Notes: generated by a model not told the origin, from the sequence alone. Shown: positions 7,074 through 15,558, numbered from the stretch's first letter. The stretch: 38,445 nucleotides of DNA from Candidatus Thorarchaeota archaeon (GCA_016840385.1 JAEOSL010000019.1:1-38445); one strand, 5' to 3'. Numbers and translations: made by a program.

Positions 7074-9758
7074 GTGAGCAAGATGTCTGCGCGTAGTATG
7101 GAGGAAGATGCACAATCTCGATTACGAGGTCAGCTAAAAGCCCTAAGCAATCGTCATGCGATTGAGATACTTCAGGTGTTGAACCCTCAGACTGGAGAGA
7201 TGGTACCCACATTAGGTTGGGATAGCATCGTCGAGGGACTACTATCTCTTGATGATATTATCAAACCCGAGAAAGCATCCAGGGGAGAGAAGTCCCAAGA
7301 CGAGGTAATCTACGAGGAAAAACGTCAGGGTCTCATGTCCGGGGGAACCATCTATGAAACAATGAACAAGCTCGTGAAAGTTGGATTTGTGATTTCATCA
7401 GGTGACAAAGGACGAAAGCAGCGCGGTTTTATGATTACTCACGAAGGAAGACTTGCTCTCGCATCAGTAGGTCAACTCGGTGGTCCAGTGGGAGCTAGAA
7501 CTGAAGTTCAAAAAGCTGCAAAGACTCTATTGAAACACAAGAATTTCGTCAGTCTACTTCCTGCACAGAAGAAGTTTGTACAGGAGTTTGGCAATATTGA
7601 TGAAAATCTAGTGATTCAGATGCCACCAGGGTCAGGTAAGACCTTCCTCGCAATGATTGTGATCTTACTCAAGTTACAAGAGGGAAAACGTTGTCTCTAT
7701 CTAAGCCCATACACTTCTCTGAGCCGTCAGATTATAGACGATTATGGAACCCTGTTGAAGGACTTAGGATATTCTGTTGTACGCCATGATGGAATCGCAC
7801 GAGCAACAGATGAAGAATTAGAAAATGCAAATCTTACAGTGGTAATGTACGAAACTTTCGCAATAGCATTACTGCAGAAAAAGAAATGGACTGATGATAT
7901 TGGATTATCAGTCATTGATGAGCTAACAGAACTTGACTCATTTCAACAACGTGTGGAGCCTCAGAATATTGGAACTGATAGAAGTGTCAAACTGGATCTC
8001 ATCATATCCTTTCTTAAGGAGAGTTCTCAAATCATCACCCTATCATCTAGATTTGGCAAGAGTGAGGAGATAACAGATTGGCTCAAAGCGTCAATATTTA
8101 GACCTGATGTTCGGCTCACACCCGATGAGTTCATTGTTTCTGAGGAAGAGAATACAATCACTATTGAGAGTAGTGATGGTACGCAGAAGAGCATTACAAA
8201 ACACATAGACCCGCTTGATGCAATCATGGAACATCTTGAAAATTATGATAAAAAATCAATACTCGTAGTTGTAGGCTCAAGATACGGAGCACAATCTTTG
8301 GCAAGAAGTCTTGGGAGAAGCCATCCAAGATCAATGAAGAATGAATCCATAGAACGTATTGTTGGTATTGGTGAGAGTCTACCTCTGAGTGATCGACTAT
8401 CCAAATGTCTACAGGGAGGTGTTGCATTCCATCACTCAGGTCTAGATGCAGGGGTACGCCAGCGACTAGAACTTGCAATCAAAGAGAGGGTTGTACGAAC
8501 GGTTGTATCAACTACAGGAATAACTTCGGGGATGAGTCTACCCTTTGATTGTGTTGTGGTCATTCTAGATCCCAACATGTATTTCCTAACAACACGGTCT
8601 CGCTATCTTCAGATTGCAGGTAGAATAGGAGAATATCATCTTGGTCAATATGGTGGTCGAATATACATTGTATTTGAAGGTCCATCTCGTGTATTCCCAG
8701 ATGTTCAAACAATGGAAGATACTCTGTTACACAAACCCCTTACACCACTCAATCCAGGACCGCTCTATCCAAGTCTTGCAGTAAGTGTTTTGGTACGGGG
8801 TATGTTCAATGGAAGAGCAGCAAGTCGAGAAGACCTGAAGAAGAAATTCTTTGAGTATATCAAAGGGACATTAAGAGGAACAAAAGACTCGGATTATACA
8901 GCACAAATGAGTAAATTCTTTGGTTCAGTTTTCAAGTGGCTTACAAAAGAGAAGATGTTTGAAGAAAGTGGAAAGGGATTCAAAATAACAAAGGAATCTC
9001 GTGCTGCAATTCTTGCTGGTATCGATCCTATTGACTACTTACACACTAAAAAGATGCTATCAAAATTAACAGAAGATATTGAGGAATCTCAACTCATAGA
9101 GGTTCTATTAAATTTCAGACTACCTCAAGCAATTAGACCAAGAACACTAGTACCATCATCAGATGAATTGAAGGTACTTGGACTCGAAGCTCCTTCAGAG
9201 TGGTACATGAAACTTGTGCCAGTGCGTTTAGATATCAAGAAATCAGTCTTGCAAAGATGGATTGATGAGCAAGAGGTTGCAACCATCATCAAGGAAACAG
9301 GTGAGAAGTCAAGAGGTATCAGTCTTGATGAAGGAGACCTCGACTCACTGCTTGGGATATGTAGCACAGTAGTGGAAAGCGTAAGCCGCTTCTTCAATTC
9401 AACAAAGAAGAAAGACTTGGCTGAACGTTTTGGTGTCTTCAGTAGACAATTACAATATGGCGTACATGCTGATCTTGCTAGTTCTGATTTGCTTGAGCTA
9501 CATCTACTGCAAGGTGATAGTACTTTCTCAAGTCAATTGTCTAGAAACACTGCTAGAATTCTCTACGACAATGGTTACAAGACAATCTCTGATGTGATTA
9601 GGAAAGATATCGATGCAAGTAAGAAAGGACTTGCACGGGATAGATTCTCTCAAAATTGTGGACTGGATATAGACGTGGCTAAAGAGGTTTACAAGGCTGC
9701 TATGATGTACATTAGAGCAAAGCTCGAAGGTGATGATGACGACGATGAGGAAGACTAA
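7074..9758 (+). CDS. Superfamily 2 DNA/RNA helicase, Hel308-like, with N-terminal winged helix
   Basis: ATP-dependent helicase. Residues 1-125 form a winged-helix-like region (LSNRHAIEILQVL, then GTIYETMNKLVKVGFV) as in PadR/ArsR regulators. Next come Walker A PPGSGKT at 184-190, Walker B IDEL at 281-284, the SF2 motifs LSSRFG and HHSGLDAG, and motif VI QIAGRIG from 513. The C-terminal half is helical, with a late helix-hairpin-helix-like part (NGYKTISDVI) as in Hel308 proteins. Walker B reads DELT, not DEAD, DEAH or DELH. The protein ends in an acidic DDDDDEED tail. GTG 7074 or ATG 7083 may be the start. I infer a role in DNA repair or RNA handling. Confidence 0.82.
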   Translation: MSKMSARSMEEDAQSRLRGQLKALSNRHAIEILQVLNPQTGEMVPTLGWDSIVEGLLSLDDIIKPEKASRGEKSQDEVIYEEKRQGLMSGGTIYETMNKLVKVGFVISSGDKGRKQRGFMITHEGRLALASVGQLGGPVGARTEVQKAAKTLLKHKNFVSLLPAQKKFVQEFGNIDENLVIQMPPGSGKTFLAMIVILLKLQEGKRCLYLSPYTSLSRQIIDDYGTLLKDLGYSVVRHDGIARATDEELENANLTVVMYETFAIALLQKKKWTDDIGLSVIDELTELDSFQQRVEPQNIGTDRSVKLDLIISFLKESSQIITLSSRFGKSEEITDWLKASIFRPDVRLTPDEFIVSEEENTITIESSDGTQKSITKHIDPLDAIMEHLENYDKKSILVVVGSRYGAQSLARSLGRSHPRSMKNESIERIVGIGESLPLSDRLSKCLQGGVAFHHSGLDAGVRQRLELAIKERVVRTVVSTTGITSGMSLPFDCVVVILDPNMYFLTTRSRYLQIAGRIGEYHLGQYGGRIYIVFEGPSRVFPDVQTMEDTLLHKPLTPLNPGPLYPSLAVSVLVRGMFNGRAASREDLKKKFFEYIKGTLRGTKDSDYTAQMSKFFGSVFKWLTKEKMFEESGKGFKITKESRAAILAGIDPIDYLHTKKMLSKLTEDIEESQLIEVLLNFRLPQAIRPRTLVPSSDELKVLGLEAPSEWYMKLVPVRLDIKKSVLQRWIDEQEVATIIKETGEKSRGISLDEGDLDSLLGICSTVVESVSRFFNSTKKKDLAERFGVFSRQLQYGVHADLASSDLLELHLLQGDSTFSSQLSRNTARILYDNGYKTISDVIRKDIDASKKGLARDRFSQNCGLDIDVAKEVYKAAMMYIRAKLEGDDDDDEED

Positions 9759-10258
9759 ATCTTCCCAAAATCCCATAGATCATCATTGATGTGATGTATA
9801 GATTTCACAACTTTGCCACTTTTTGCAGCCCTAAGGTCACTTGCAGACAATTTTGATACACCTACAGCTAGCGGTTTTCCATGCCGTTCATCAACTACAG
9901 CAACTATTCCATTAGCTGAAACGAAGTCATCCACCTTGGTTATTCCAGGTCTCATGATATCTGCACCGTTGACTACAAACTTCACTGCACCCATATCAAC
10001 CGTTACGGTTGGAATCGCAATGATACCAGCAAGAAGAGCTCGCAAAGTGGGATAGTTTCTTCCTTCATGTTCGAAAAAGAGTATCTCATTGTTTAGAAGT
10101 AGAATCCGAGAACCATCATCGAGAACTCCACCCTCTAGCTTTGCCTTAGAGTCCAATCCAATTGATGAACCTAAATCGCTCTGAATTCGTTCTATCTCAT
10201 CACGTTGCTCGCGTTTCTTCAGGAGATGACGCTTCTTGATTCGTTCTATCTTCGGCAT
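9755..10258 (-). CDS. MCT-1/Tma20-like PUA-domain RNA-binding protein
   Basis: Small archaeal PUA protein with an N-terminal pre-PUA (DUF1947-like) domain, the architecture of eukaryotic MCT-1/Tma20, a translation re-initiation and ribosome recycling factor. The first 35 residues are basic (MPKIERIKKRHLLKKREQRD). The PUA domain begins near residue 80 (VTVDMGAVKFVVNGADIMRPG) and shows the typical GADIMRPGI and ANGIVAVVDERHGKPLAVG. Its stop overlaps the helicase stop by 4 bases on opposite strands. The function in archaea is taken from family resemblance. Confidence 0.85.
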   Translation of the reverse strand: MPKIERIKKRHLLKKREQRDEIERIQSDLGSSIGLDSKAKLEGGVLDDGSRILLLNNEILFFEHEGRNYPTLRALLAGIIAIPTVTVDMGAVKFVVNGADIMRPGITKVDDFVSANGIVAVVDERHGKPLAVGVSKLSASDLRAAKSGKVVKSIHHINDDLWDFGKI

Positions 10259-10340
10259 ATCAAATAGATAGAGTTGTACATTCCTTTTGAAGCCTACGAA
10301 TACTCAGTTTGAGTACAACCACCAAGGGGCTCCATCGTCA

Positions 10341-10350
10341 TGTTTTTAAG
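10341..10350 (+). promoter_or_regulatory. Candidate TATA box for the LSm-L37e operon
   Basis: The T-rich block tgtttttaag lies about 75-80 bases before the LSm start in the divergent gap after the PUA gene. It would drive the two-gene LSm and L37e unit. Weak, pattern-based call. Confidence 0.35.
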
Positions 10351-10422
10351 CCATCTCCAAAGACTAGCGCGAACAGCGTATGACCGTCGGCCATATGATG
10401 TACATTCTGTGATGGTGATTCA

Positions 10423-10668
10423 ATGAACTCAGGTAAACCCATGGAACTACTCCAAGCCTCGATTGGTTCACAAGTACTAGTCGAGTTGAAAGACAAAAAG
10501 AAAATCAGGGGAAAACTCCGTGGATACGATACACATCTCAATCTTATCCTAGAAGATGCTGAGGAAATTTCAATTGATCCCGAAACAGATGAACAGACTA
10601 TCGTACAAGTTGATACAGTGATAGTACGAGGCGACAATGTAGTTATTGTGTCACCTCCACCAAAATAG
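10423..10668 (+). CDS. Sm-like archaeal protein (LSm)
   Basis: RNA-binding protein that forms Sm-type rings, usually on U-rich RNA. The 81 residues contain Sm1 (GSQVLVELKDKKKIRGKLRG with YDTHLNLIL) and Sm2 (DTVIVRGDNVVIVSP), including the classic I-R-G-D/N RNA-binding turn. ATG 10423 gives six extra residues over ATG 10441; either is possible. The L37e gene follows after 18 bases, an LSm-L37e pairing widely conserved in archaea, so both likely share one mRNA. Confidence 0.93.
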   Translation: MNSGKPMELLQASIGSQVLVELKDKKKIRGKLRGYDTHLNLILEDAEEISIDPETDEQTIVQVDTVIVRGDNVVIVSPPPK

Positions 10669-10686
10669 TTCAAGGAGCAAACATCA

Positions 10687-10875
10687 ATGGGAAAAGGCAC
10701 TCCGTCAAAGGGTAAGAAAAATAATCCACATCATATACGCTGTAGAAGGTGCGGTCGAAGATCATATCATGTTAGACACAAGAGATGCGCAGCCTGTGGT
10801 TTTGGTGCATCAAAAAGAATGCGCCACTTCAACTGGGCACACAAGAAGGTTCACGGCACCCGTGTTCGTGGTTAA
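10687..10875 (+). CDS. rpl37e: Ribosomal protein L37e (eL37)
   Basis: Zinc-binding protein of the large ribosomal subunit near the exit tunnel. The 62 residues show [12 protein letters not shown], then the zinc ligands [10 protein letters not shown] and CAACGFG and the family end [15 protein letters not shown]. Length and motifs are standard. It forms an operon with the LSm gene, with ATG 18 bases after its stop. Confidence 0.96.
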   Translation: MGKGTPSKGKKNNPHHIRCRRCGRRSYHVRHKRCAACGFGASKRMRHFNWAHKKVHGTRVRG

Positions 10876-10892
10876 GAAAGATTCAACCTTTC

Positions 10893-11057
10893 TCATATTC
10901 TAGATTTTAGAATATCACCAGTATCTAATATCACTTCATCGTAGTCTTCCTCACATTTACCATAGAGCAGTGTAACGTATGAAAATTTGAATGGTAGAGG
11001 TTCACCTTTGAGAAAATCTTGCAGTTTGGGAATTTTGCATTGATTTGATTCTTTGAC
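10893..11057 (-). pseudogene. Possible gene remnant: 54-codon open frame without a start
   Basis: In the 296-base gap between L37e and the zinc-ribbon gene, the minus strand has an open frame bounded upstream by TGA and ending in TGA at 10893-10895. It has no ATG, GTG or TTG near its head. It reads as plausible protein (KIPKLQDFLKGEPLPFKF, then a tail containing YGKCEEDYDEVILDTGDI) with hydrophobic and acidic alternation. I recognise no family. It could be the 3' end of a decayed gene or a chance frame; the rest of the gap shows nothing else. Confidence 0.28.
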
Positions 11058-11171
11058 TCAAGGCATAGAAACACACCTGTAATTACTGAAATTGTTGAAC
11101 CTTAAAGAAATGCTGGAGATTAGTGAAAGAAAGTATATACGTCTTCATGAGAATTCCAACTGGGGAAAGTT

Positions 11172-11654
11172 TTGCCAATTCGTATACTACTACAGAACGT
11201 GGAAGAAGTCGAAAGTTTACTGGAACTCATAAAGAAAGATTATGCTAATGACTACAGGAGAATTTGGTCGTTAGATGATAGGACAATTGCTGTTCTGATG
11301 TATGAGAGGTTAGGTGTTATTGGGGGATATTCTTTCACCGTAATGACAATAGTGGATTATTCTATTGAAGACCGATTCTGTGAAATACAGGTACGTTATG
11401 TTGGAGGAAATCTTTCATTTCTTGGAACTGGTAAGTCAGAGGATTTTATCAAAGAGATCACAAGTAGTATTGAAACCCTCGCAAAAGAGAAGTTGTGGAA
11501 ATTTCAAGTTGAGAAGGTCAAAATAAGAAATGCTGGAACTCCATGTCCCAATTGCAAAAAGGCATACAGGTATCCGAAAGAGAAAATAAGAGAGGATGGA
11601 ACTGTCGAGTGTCAAAACTGTGGTAAACCATTCATACTCCAAGATAACCTATAA
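11172..11654 (+). CDS. Uncharacterised protein with C-terminal zinc ribbon
   Basis: 160 residues, not recognised as a named family. Residues 1-115 form an alpha/beta domain (MPIRILLQNVEEVESLLELI; the middle has IQVRYVGGNLSFLGTGKSED). Residues 121-155 form a treble-clef or ribbon with two pairs, CPNCKKAY and CQNCGKPF, likely binding one zinc. The start is TTG 11172, preceded by a purine-rich gggga; no ATG is closer to the head of the domain. It sits alone between the L37e operon and the convergent flavoprotein gene. Nucleic-acid or protein binding is possible but not shown. Confidence 0.7.
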   Translation: MPIRILLQNVEEVESLLELIKKDYANDYRRIWSLDDRTIAVLMYERLGVIGGYSFTVMTIVDYSIEDRFCEIQVRYVGGNLSFLGTGKSEDFIKEITSSIETLAKEKLWKFQVEKVKIRNAGTPCPNCKKAYRYPKEKIREDGTVECQNCGKPFILQDNL

Positions 11655-11695
11655 TGTATTTTGTTGACAAGAACGAATTGAGTAACAATCTTATT

Positions 11696-12391
11696 TCATT
11701 GTTCTAAGCGAGATGCACTGTCCCTGTTGTGCATCTCCATAATTTGCTGCTTCATCTCATCAGAGAATTCTACAACCAACTTTTCTTTCAAATCCTCGGT
11801 AAGTTCCTCGCCTGCGGCAAGCTTTTGTCCTGCAAGCTTTACGGCTTGAAGAAAGCCTGAGAGTTGTTTCTTTCCTTCTTCATAGAGCAATAATTGTGCA
11901 GCAGGAAGGAAAATTGGTAGTGCCGTGGGATAGAGGGCCCTCACAATATCGAAGTTACTCGAATCAGGGAATCCGCATGTGGCAGCTAAGACAATAAATG
12001 GAAACTTGCGTATTCTACCAGGATGTTGTGTTTCTCCCTCTTTACTCACCATTTCAGGAAGTGAGAACACAAAGGTTCTTTCAAGCAGTTTTTGTGTATA
12101 GTGGGTCACATTGCGACCGTAGATCGGTGTACCGAGAAGCATTACATCCGCTTCTGCAATAGCTGGGATTAGTTGGTCCATAACATCTCGTTGTATACAT
12201 TTGCCAGGTGTTACCCACCAACAGTTGAAGCAACCACGACATCCACCAATATTTAGGTCTACAATATGATGTTTCTCAACATCAGCCCCTGATGACCGTG
12301 CCCCCTCAATGAAGGTTTCTAAAAGCACATCTGTTGTACCATGGGATTTTCTAGGGCTCCCATTGAAAACTAGAATCTTCATGTTTCTCAC
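11696..12391 (-). CDS. NADPH-dependent FMN reductase-like / iron-sulfur flavoprotein-like protein
   Basis: Flavodoxin-fold protein of the multimeric flavoprotein family: residues 4-15 ILVFNGSPRKSH form the FMN phosphate loop, and LLGTPIYGRNVTHY is the second flavin-binding loop. A cysteine cluster CRGCFNCWWVTPGKC near residues 49-63 resembles the cluster-binding region of archaeal iron-sulfur flavoproteins, but spacing differs, so an iron-sulfur cluster is uncertain. 231 residues is within family range; the start is an ATG three codons before the loop. It is the last gene before the first tRNA-derived repeat and may lie outside the cassette array. Confidence 0.8.
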   Translation of the reverse strand: MRNMKILVFNGSPRKSHGTTDVLLETFIEGARSSGADVEKHHIVDLNIGGCRGCFNCWWVTPGKCIQRDVMDQLIPAIAEADVMLLGTPIYGRNVTHYTQKLLERTFVFSLPEMVSKEGETQHPGRIRKFPFIVLAATCGFPDSSNFDIVRALYPTALPIFLPAAQLLLYEEGKKQLSGFLQAVKLAGQKLAAGEELTEDLKEKLVVEFSDEMKQQIMEMHNRDSASRLEQ

Positions 12392-12460
12392 ATTCTCTCA
12401 TCTGCCTTATAGGATTGAGGTCTCAGTAATTACCACATATTGATATCTCTGTGAAAAAAA

Positions 12461-12500
12461 GGTGGACCGAGCGAGATTCGAACTCGTGGTTTCCTCCATG
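12461..12500 (-). repeat. tRNA 3'-end repeat 1 (left boundary of array)
   Basis: On the plus strand it reads ggtggaccgagcgagattcg followed by aactcg, then a diverged stretch ending cctccat that still matches the anticodon-stem side of repeats 8 and 9. Read on the minus strand it is the variable region, T-arm and acceptor 3' strand of a tRNA. T-stem strands are ACGAG and CTCGC, with one mismatch. It sits 16 bases beyond the stop of the beta-propeller gene. Confidence 0.85.
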
Positions 12501-12515
12501 AAGTATTCGAAAAAA

Positions 12516-13547
12516 TCAACTTTGAGTCACTTGAAGAATCTGTAGACCCTCAGATCCACAGAGATAGATATAGTCTTCATCCAAGACTACGTCCCAAGGT
12601 CGACCTCCATCTGAAAACCTTTCAACCTCGATAGGTGACGAGGAATTGGTTACATCGAGAAGATACAACCCGCTTTCAAAGTCAACAGCATAGAGTAGTG
12701 AATCCTGCACATAGAAAGATTGGAACGTACCTTCTGAATCAAATTCACATAATTTCTCAATATTAGTTGGGTTTGTCGCATCAAATATTTGAAGTTCACC
12801 AACTCCACCATCATGATTCCCTACATAGATTATCCCATTTGAAACGGATGGATCCCAAAAACCACTGCCATCTGAAAATTGACCGATGTATGTTGGATTG
12901 GTTGGGTCGCTGATGTCAACTAGTGTTAGTCCTCCTTGACCTGTGATATACGCTATGTCGCCTTCTATGTCCAAATGAATACAGCGAGAACCATAACTTG
13001 AAACAAAGACTGGTTCACTCGGAGTACTGATGTTCAGAATGACCATTCCATTATCATCGTCACCAAGATAAAGCAGGTCATCCACGACTTCTAGGTCATA
13101 TGCGGTTTCGATATCAGCGTACCCCTCAATTGCGGTAGGTAGAGATGGGTTTGTTATATTGATTATTCGAAGTCCTACAACCTGGTCGGCTATGTAAACA
13201 ATATCACCTACAGATTCTATTGCGAAGGGTAACCCTCCATCATGAAATGTTCCCAGAATCTCGGGTTGAGAGGGATTACTGATATTGACAATAATCAATC
13301 CATACGAGGTCTGGTCTCCATAATCAATCACGAAAGCAAGATTGTCTTCTACGTGCACTCTCAAAGCTCCGCCCCCGGTATCAATCGATCCAATCAGATT
13401 TAGTTCTACATTCATTGAGGGTGGTATCGGTGGTATTGAAAAGTACGCAAACGACAGCGTAACACCTACCGTAAGAGCGGCTATTAGAAGTCCAATCGAT
13501 GCTAGGTTTTTCCGTGATTGATTCATGGTGTCACAAAGTGTACTCAC
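12516..13547 (-). CDS. LVIVD-repeat beta-propeller, membrane-anchored (cassette 1)
   Basis: 343-residue protein with an N-terminal membrane segment (residues 16-36, IGLLIAALTVGVTLSFAYF), then a chain of about seven LVIVD-type repeats such as SYGLIIVNISNPSQPEILGT, YIADQVVGLRIINITNPSLP and GLTLVDISDPTNPTYIGQF. This predicts an extracellular beta-propeller, likely a binding or adhesion surface; no catalytic residues stand out. The ATG is at 13547 (ATG 13526 is alternative, just before the hydrophobic segment). It is the only gene between repeats 1 and 2, and shares orientation with the repeats. Confidence 0.82.
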   Translation of the reverse strand: MSTLCDTMNQSRKNLASIGLLIAALTVGVTLSFAYFSIPPIPPSMNVELNLIGSIDTGGGALRVHVEDNLAFVIDYGDQTSYGLIIVNISNPSQPEILGTFHDGGLPFAIESVGDIVYIADQVVGLRIINITNPSLPTAIEGYADIETAYDLEVVDDLLYLGDDDNGMVILNISTPSEPVFVSSYGSRCIHLDIEGDIAYITGQGGLTLVDISDPTNPTYIGQFSDGSGFWDPSVSNGIIYVGNHDGGVGELQIFDATNPTNIEKLCEFDSEGTFQSFYVQDSLLYAVDFESGLYLLDVTNSSSPIEVERFSDGGRPWDVVLDEDYIYLCGSEGLQILQVTQS

Positions 13548-13591
13548 TTAAGGCATAATAAAAGGAGAGGCGTTCACGCAAGCAATTTCTG

Positions 13592-13613
13592 TTGTGGACC
13601 GAGTGAGATTCGA
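13592..13613 (-). repeat. tRNA 3'-end repeat 2 (short)
   Basis: Plus-strand tgtggaccgagtgagattcga, about 21 bases, covering the acceptor 3' strand, one T-stem strand (CTCAC in the tRNA sense) and most of the T-loop. It ends abruptly in ttta. It lies between two divergent genes, 45 bases before the left one's start and 38 before the right one's. Confidence 0.8.
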
Positions 13614-13650
13614 TTTATTTAAGTTCTATCAGTGAATTCACTGAGGAGAT

Positions 13651-14328
13651 GTGCCGAAAATGAAGACATACATCAATCTACCATTTGTGAAACGACGTCT
13701 GATTCCTGAAGAGTTTCAAGATGATGATAATAGGTATCCAGAATCACTTGTAGAGTTCTTCATTCATCAATTCACACTACCAGGTGACACCATCTTCGAC
13801 CCTTTTGCAGGTTTAGGAACAACACTCCTTGTTGCTGAGGATATGGGTCGAACTCCGTACGGTATTGAAGCAGATGAACGACTGCATGAATACATCCGCT
13901 CCCAACTAGTCATGAAAGACAATATTATCCTCGGAGATTCTCGGAACCTTGACAAGTTTCATCTACCCAGCTTTGATTTGGTTATCACATCACCAATCTT
14001 CATGAGAAGCGATGAAACAATGAACCCACTTTCAGGGTACAAAGAAAAGGGCACATATCAGAAGTATCTTGATGAGCTTCAAGATATATTTCGAAAGGTA
14101 CGGGAGTTCCTAAAACCTAAAGCCAAGGTGATCGTTGAAGTCTTTAATTTGAGAGCTACAGAAACTCGACCATTGACGTTCTTGGCTTGGGACATGGCTC
14201 GTGCAATATCTAGCGTTCTTAGGTTTGATAAAGAGATCATTGCATGTTGGCAAGGTGAAGTCAGTGGGGATAATCCATTTGGACAAGGGTATGATCACAG
14301 CTACTGTCTAGTGTTTGATCCAGAATGA
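13651..14328 (+). CDS. DNA methyltransferase-like protein with altered motif IV (cassette 2)
   Basis: Resembles the beta-class N4-cytosine/N6-adenine DNA methyltransferases. SAM motif I DPFAGLGTT begins at residue 50, preceded by PESLVEFFIHQFTLPGDTIF and followed by GIEADERLHEYI, as in site-specific methylases. The catalytic motif IV, normally TSPPY or DPPY, reads TSPIF at 113-117, so the second proline and the aromatic are changed to Ile-Phe. Activity on DNA is therefore uncertain; it could be a variant methylase or have another substrate. No restriction partner is adjacent. 225 residues; starts at ATG 13660 or GTG 13651. Only gene between repeats 2 and 3. Confidence 0.7.
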   Translation: MPKMKTYINLPFVKRRLIPEEFQDDDNRYPESLVEFFIHQFTLPGDTIFDPFAGLGTTLLVAEDMGRTPYGIEADERLHEYIRSQLVMKDNIILGDSRNLDKFHLPSFDLVITSPIFMRSDETMNPLSGYKEKGTYQKYLDELQDIFRKVREFLKPKAKVIVEVFNLRATETRPLTFLAWDMARAISSVLRFDKEIIACWQGEVSGDNPFGQGYDHSYCLVFDPE

Positions 14329-14330
14329 AA

Positions 14331-14358
14331 TGGTGGATCGAGTGAGATTCGAACTCAC
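14331..14358 (-). repeat. tRNA 3'-end repeat 3 with fully paired T-arm
   Basis: Plus-strand tggtggatcgagtgagattc then gaactcac. In the tRNA sense the T-stem strands are GTGAG and CTCAC, fully complementary although both differ from the resident tRNA (GGGAG and CTCCC). The acceptor strand has one change (ggatcga). It fills the gap between two converging genes: 2 bases after the left stop and 2 bases before the right one. Confidence 0.85.
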
Positions 14359-14360
14359 AA

Positions 14361-14822
14361 TCAATAGTCATCTGATCTGTTGATGTTTTCCTGAAGATTC
14401 GGTAAGAATATCCAAATAAGCCAGAAACCAATAAGAGACAATGCTAAGCCCAGCGGAATAGCAATACCTCGTAGATTTGAGCCAATGAATCCAATTACGA
14501 AAGCATAGATTGATGGGATAACAGCAAACATGTACATGAGCATAGCTGGACCCATAATGTTAGGCAGCTCAGGCTTCTTCCTGAAGTGACGGTAGGAAAT
14601 ATAGAGGAGCAGAAGCTCGATGGGCATCAGAAATAACATTAGCCATGAAAAGGCTTCAATTGGACCAGTGCTAACTGGCAATTCATCTTCTGGTATTAGG
14701 AGAACAATAAAGGGCAGTACTATTGTATAAATTAGGAATATAATTCCAAGAAGTCTAGCTTTTCTGAGTGATGGCTTGCTATCTGGTTCCATGAAATCCA
14801 CCTCTACCGCTTTGGCAATCAT
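14361..14822 (-). CDS. Small membrane protein with four transmembrane helices (cassette 3)
   Basis: 153 residues with four hydrophobic segments: LLGIIFLIYTIVLPFIVLLI (about 24-43), AFSWLMLFLMPIELLLLYIS (58-77), IMGPAMLMYMFAVIPSIYAF (90-109) and an IPLGLALSLIGFWLIWIFL segment (122-140). The N-terminus is acidic and the loops are short. No family recognised. The start is ATG 14822; ATG 14792 is also possible. It is the only gene between repeats 3 and 4, and its stop lies two bases from the T-arm of repeat 3. Confidence 0.7.
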   Translation of the reverse strand: MIAKAVEVDFMEPDSKPSLRKARLLGIIFLIYTIVLPFIVLLIPEDELPVSTGPIEAFSWLMLFLMPIELLLLYISYRHFRKKPELPNIMGPAMLMYMFAVIPSIYAFVIGFIGSNLRGIAIPLGLALSLIGFWLIWIFLPNLQENINRSDDY

Positions 14823-14890
14823 GCTTTTAGCTTTAATACTTAGTCCCTGATGAGGATACGTATCTAAGAAGTTGAACGTAGAAGAAGGAG

Positions 14891-14909
14891 TGGTGGACCG
14901 AGCGAGATT
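14891..14909 (-). repeat. tRNA 3'-end repeat 4 (shortest)
   Basis: Plus-strand tggtggaccgagcgagatt, 19 bases, then sequence unrelated to the tRNA. It keeps the CCA complement, acceptor strand and one T-stem strand but has lost the T-loop. It sits between divergent small membrane-protein genes; the right gene's candidate TTG start is only 7 bases away. Confidence 0.8.
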
Positions 14910-14915
14910 TGTGAG

Positions 14916-15455
14916 TTGGACTGGAATTTAGCAAACCCTTTTCTTCTTTGGACTAGATACTTAATTGTAATTATAGTAATATGTCTACGGAGAGTTACTC
15001 CAACGGATAAGTATAGTCTACTTGGCAGGGGAATAGCATTCATCGGGGTGGTAATATTCCTTTTTCCCATAGCAGTCATAACCTATTGGATTGGAGGGAA
15101 TCCTGAGGGATATATTCTCCAACCATTTGACATACCTATACTTGCGGTATTCGGAATCCTTGGACTCATTTTGGCTTACAGTGGAGCGATTATTCATAGA
15201 AGGTTCGCTGTGATAGGACCGTTTCTCACCAAAGATGGTGAACTCATCCACTCAGGCAAAGCTTGGACGAAAGGAACTGAGTCCGGGTTGTTCCTCACCT
15301 CATGCGGACGCGTGGTATCGATAAATCAAACTTCAAGAGAAACCGCGCATATAGGATATAGAGTTGTTACCGCAAGTTACGTAACATGTAATGACTGCAA
15401 TCTAAAAGAAGGAGGGGCAATAATGGATACAGTCAGACACGGCCGGATATGGTAA
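14916..15455 (+). CDS. Small membrane protein with cysteine-bearing C-terminal domain (cassette 4)
   Basis: Up to 179 residues with two clear membrane segments (LGRGIAFIGVVIFLFPIAVI, then DIPILAVFGILGLILAYSGA), followed by a 75-residue tail containing SCGRV and CNDCNLKEGG. No family recognised. The start is unsure: TTG 14916 is the longest choice and adds another hydrophobic stretch, no ATG exists near the head, and a later GTG would remove that stretch. It is the only gene between repeats 4 and 5. The nearness of the repeat to its start suggests the cassette carries little or no promoter of its own on this side. Confidence 0.55.
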   Translation: MDWNLANPFLLWTRYLIVIIVICLRRVTPTDKYSLLGRGIAFIGVVIFLFPIAVITYWIGGNPEGYILQPFDIPILAVFGILGLILAYSGAIIHRRFAVIGPFLTKDGELIHSGKAWTKGTESGLFLTSCGRVVSINQTSRETAHIGYRVVTASYVTCNDCNLKEGGAIMDTVRHGRIW

Positions 15456-15534
15456 AGACATGATTCCTCATATAGGCTCAACAATGAGATCCTTGACCTC
15501 CCTATCTTGTTCTGAAATAATTTAATACTAATAA

Positions 15535-15558
15535 TGGTGGACCGAGCGAGATTCGAAC
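15535..15558 (-). repeat. tRNA 3'-end repeat 5
   Basis: Plus-strand tggtggaccgagcgagattc then gaac, breaking into ggttcgatatc, so the second T-stem strand is lost. It is followed by about 140 bases without a gene before the caspase-like gene; that stretch is AT-rich and holds a TATA-like aatattaatata near 15648-15660. Confidence 0.85.
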
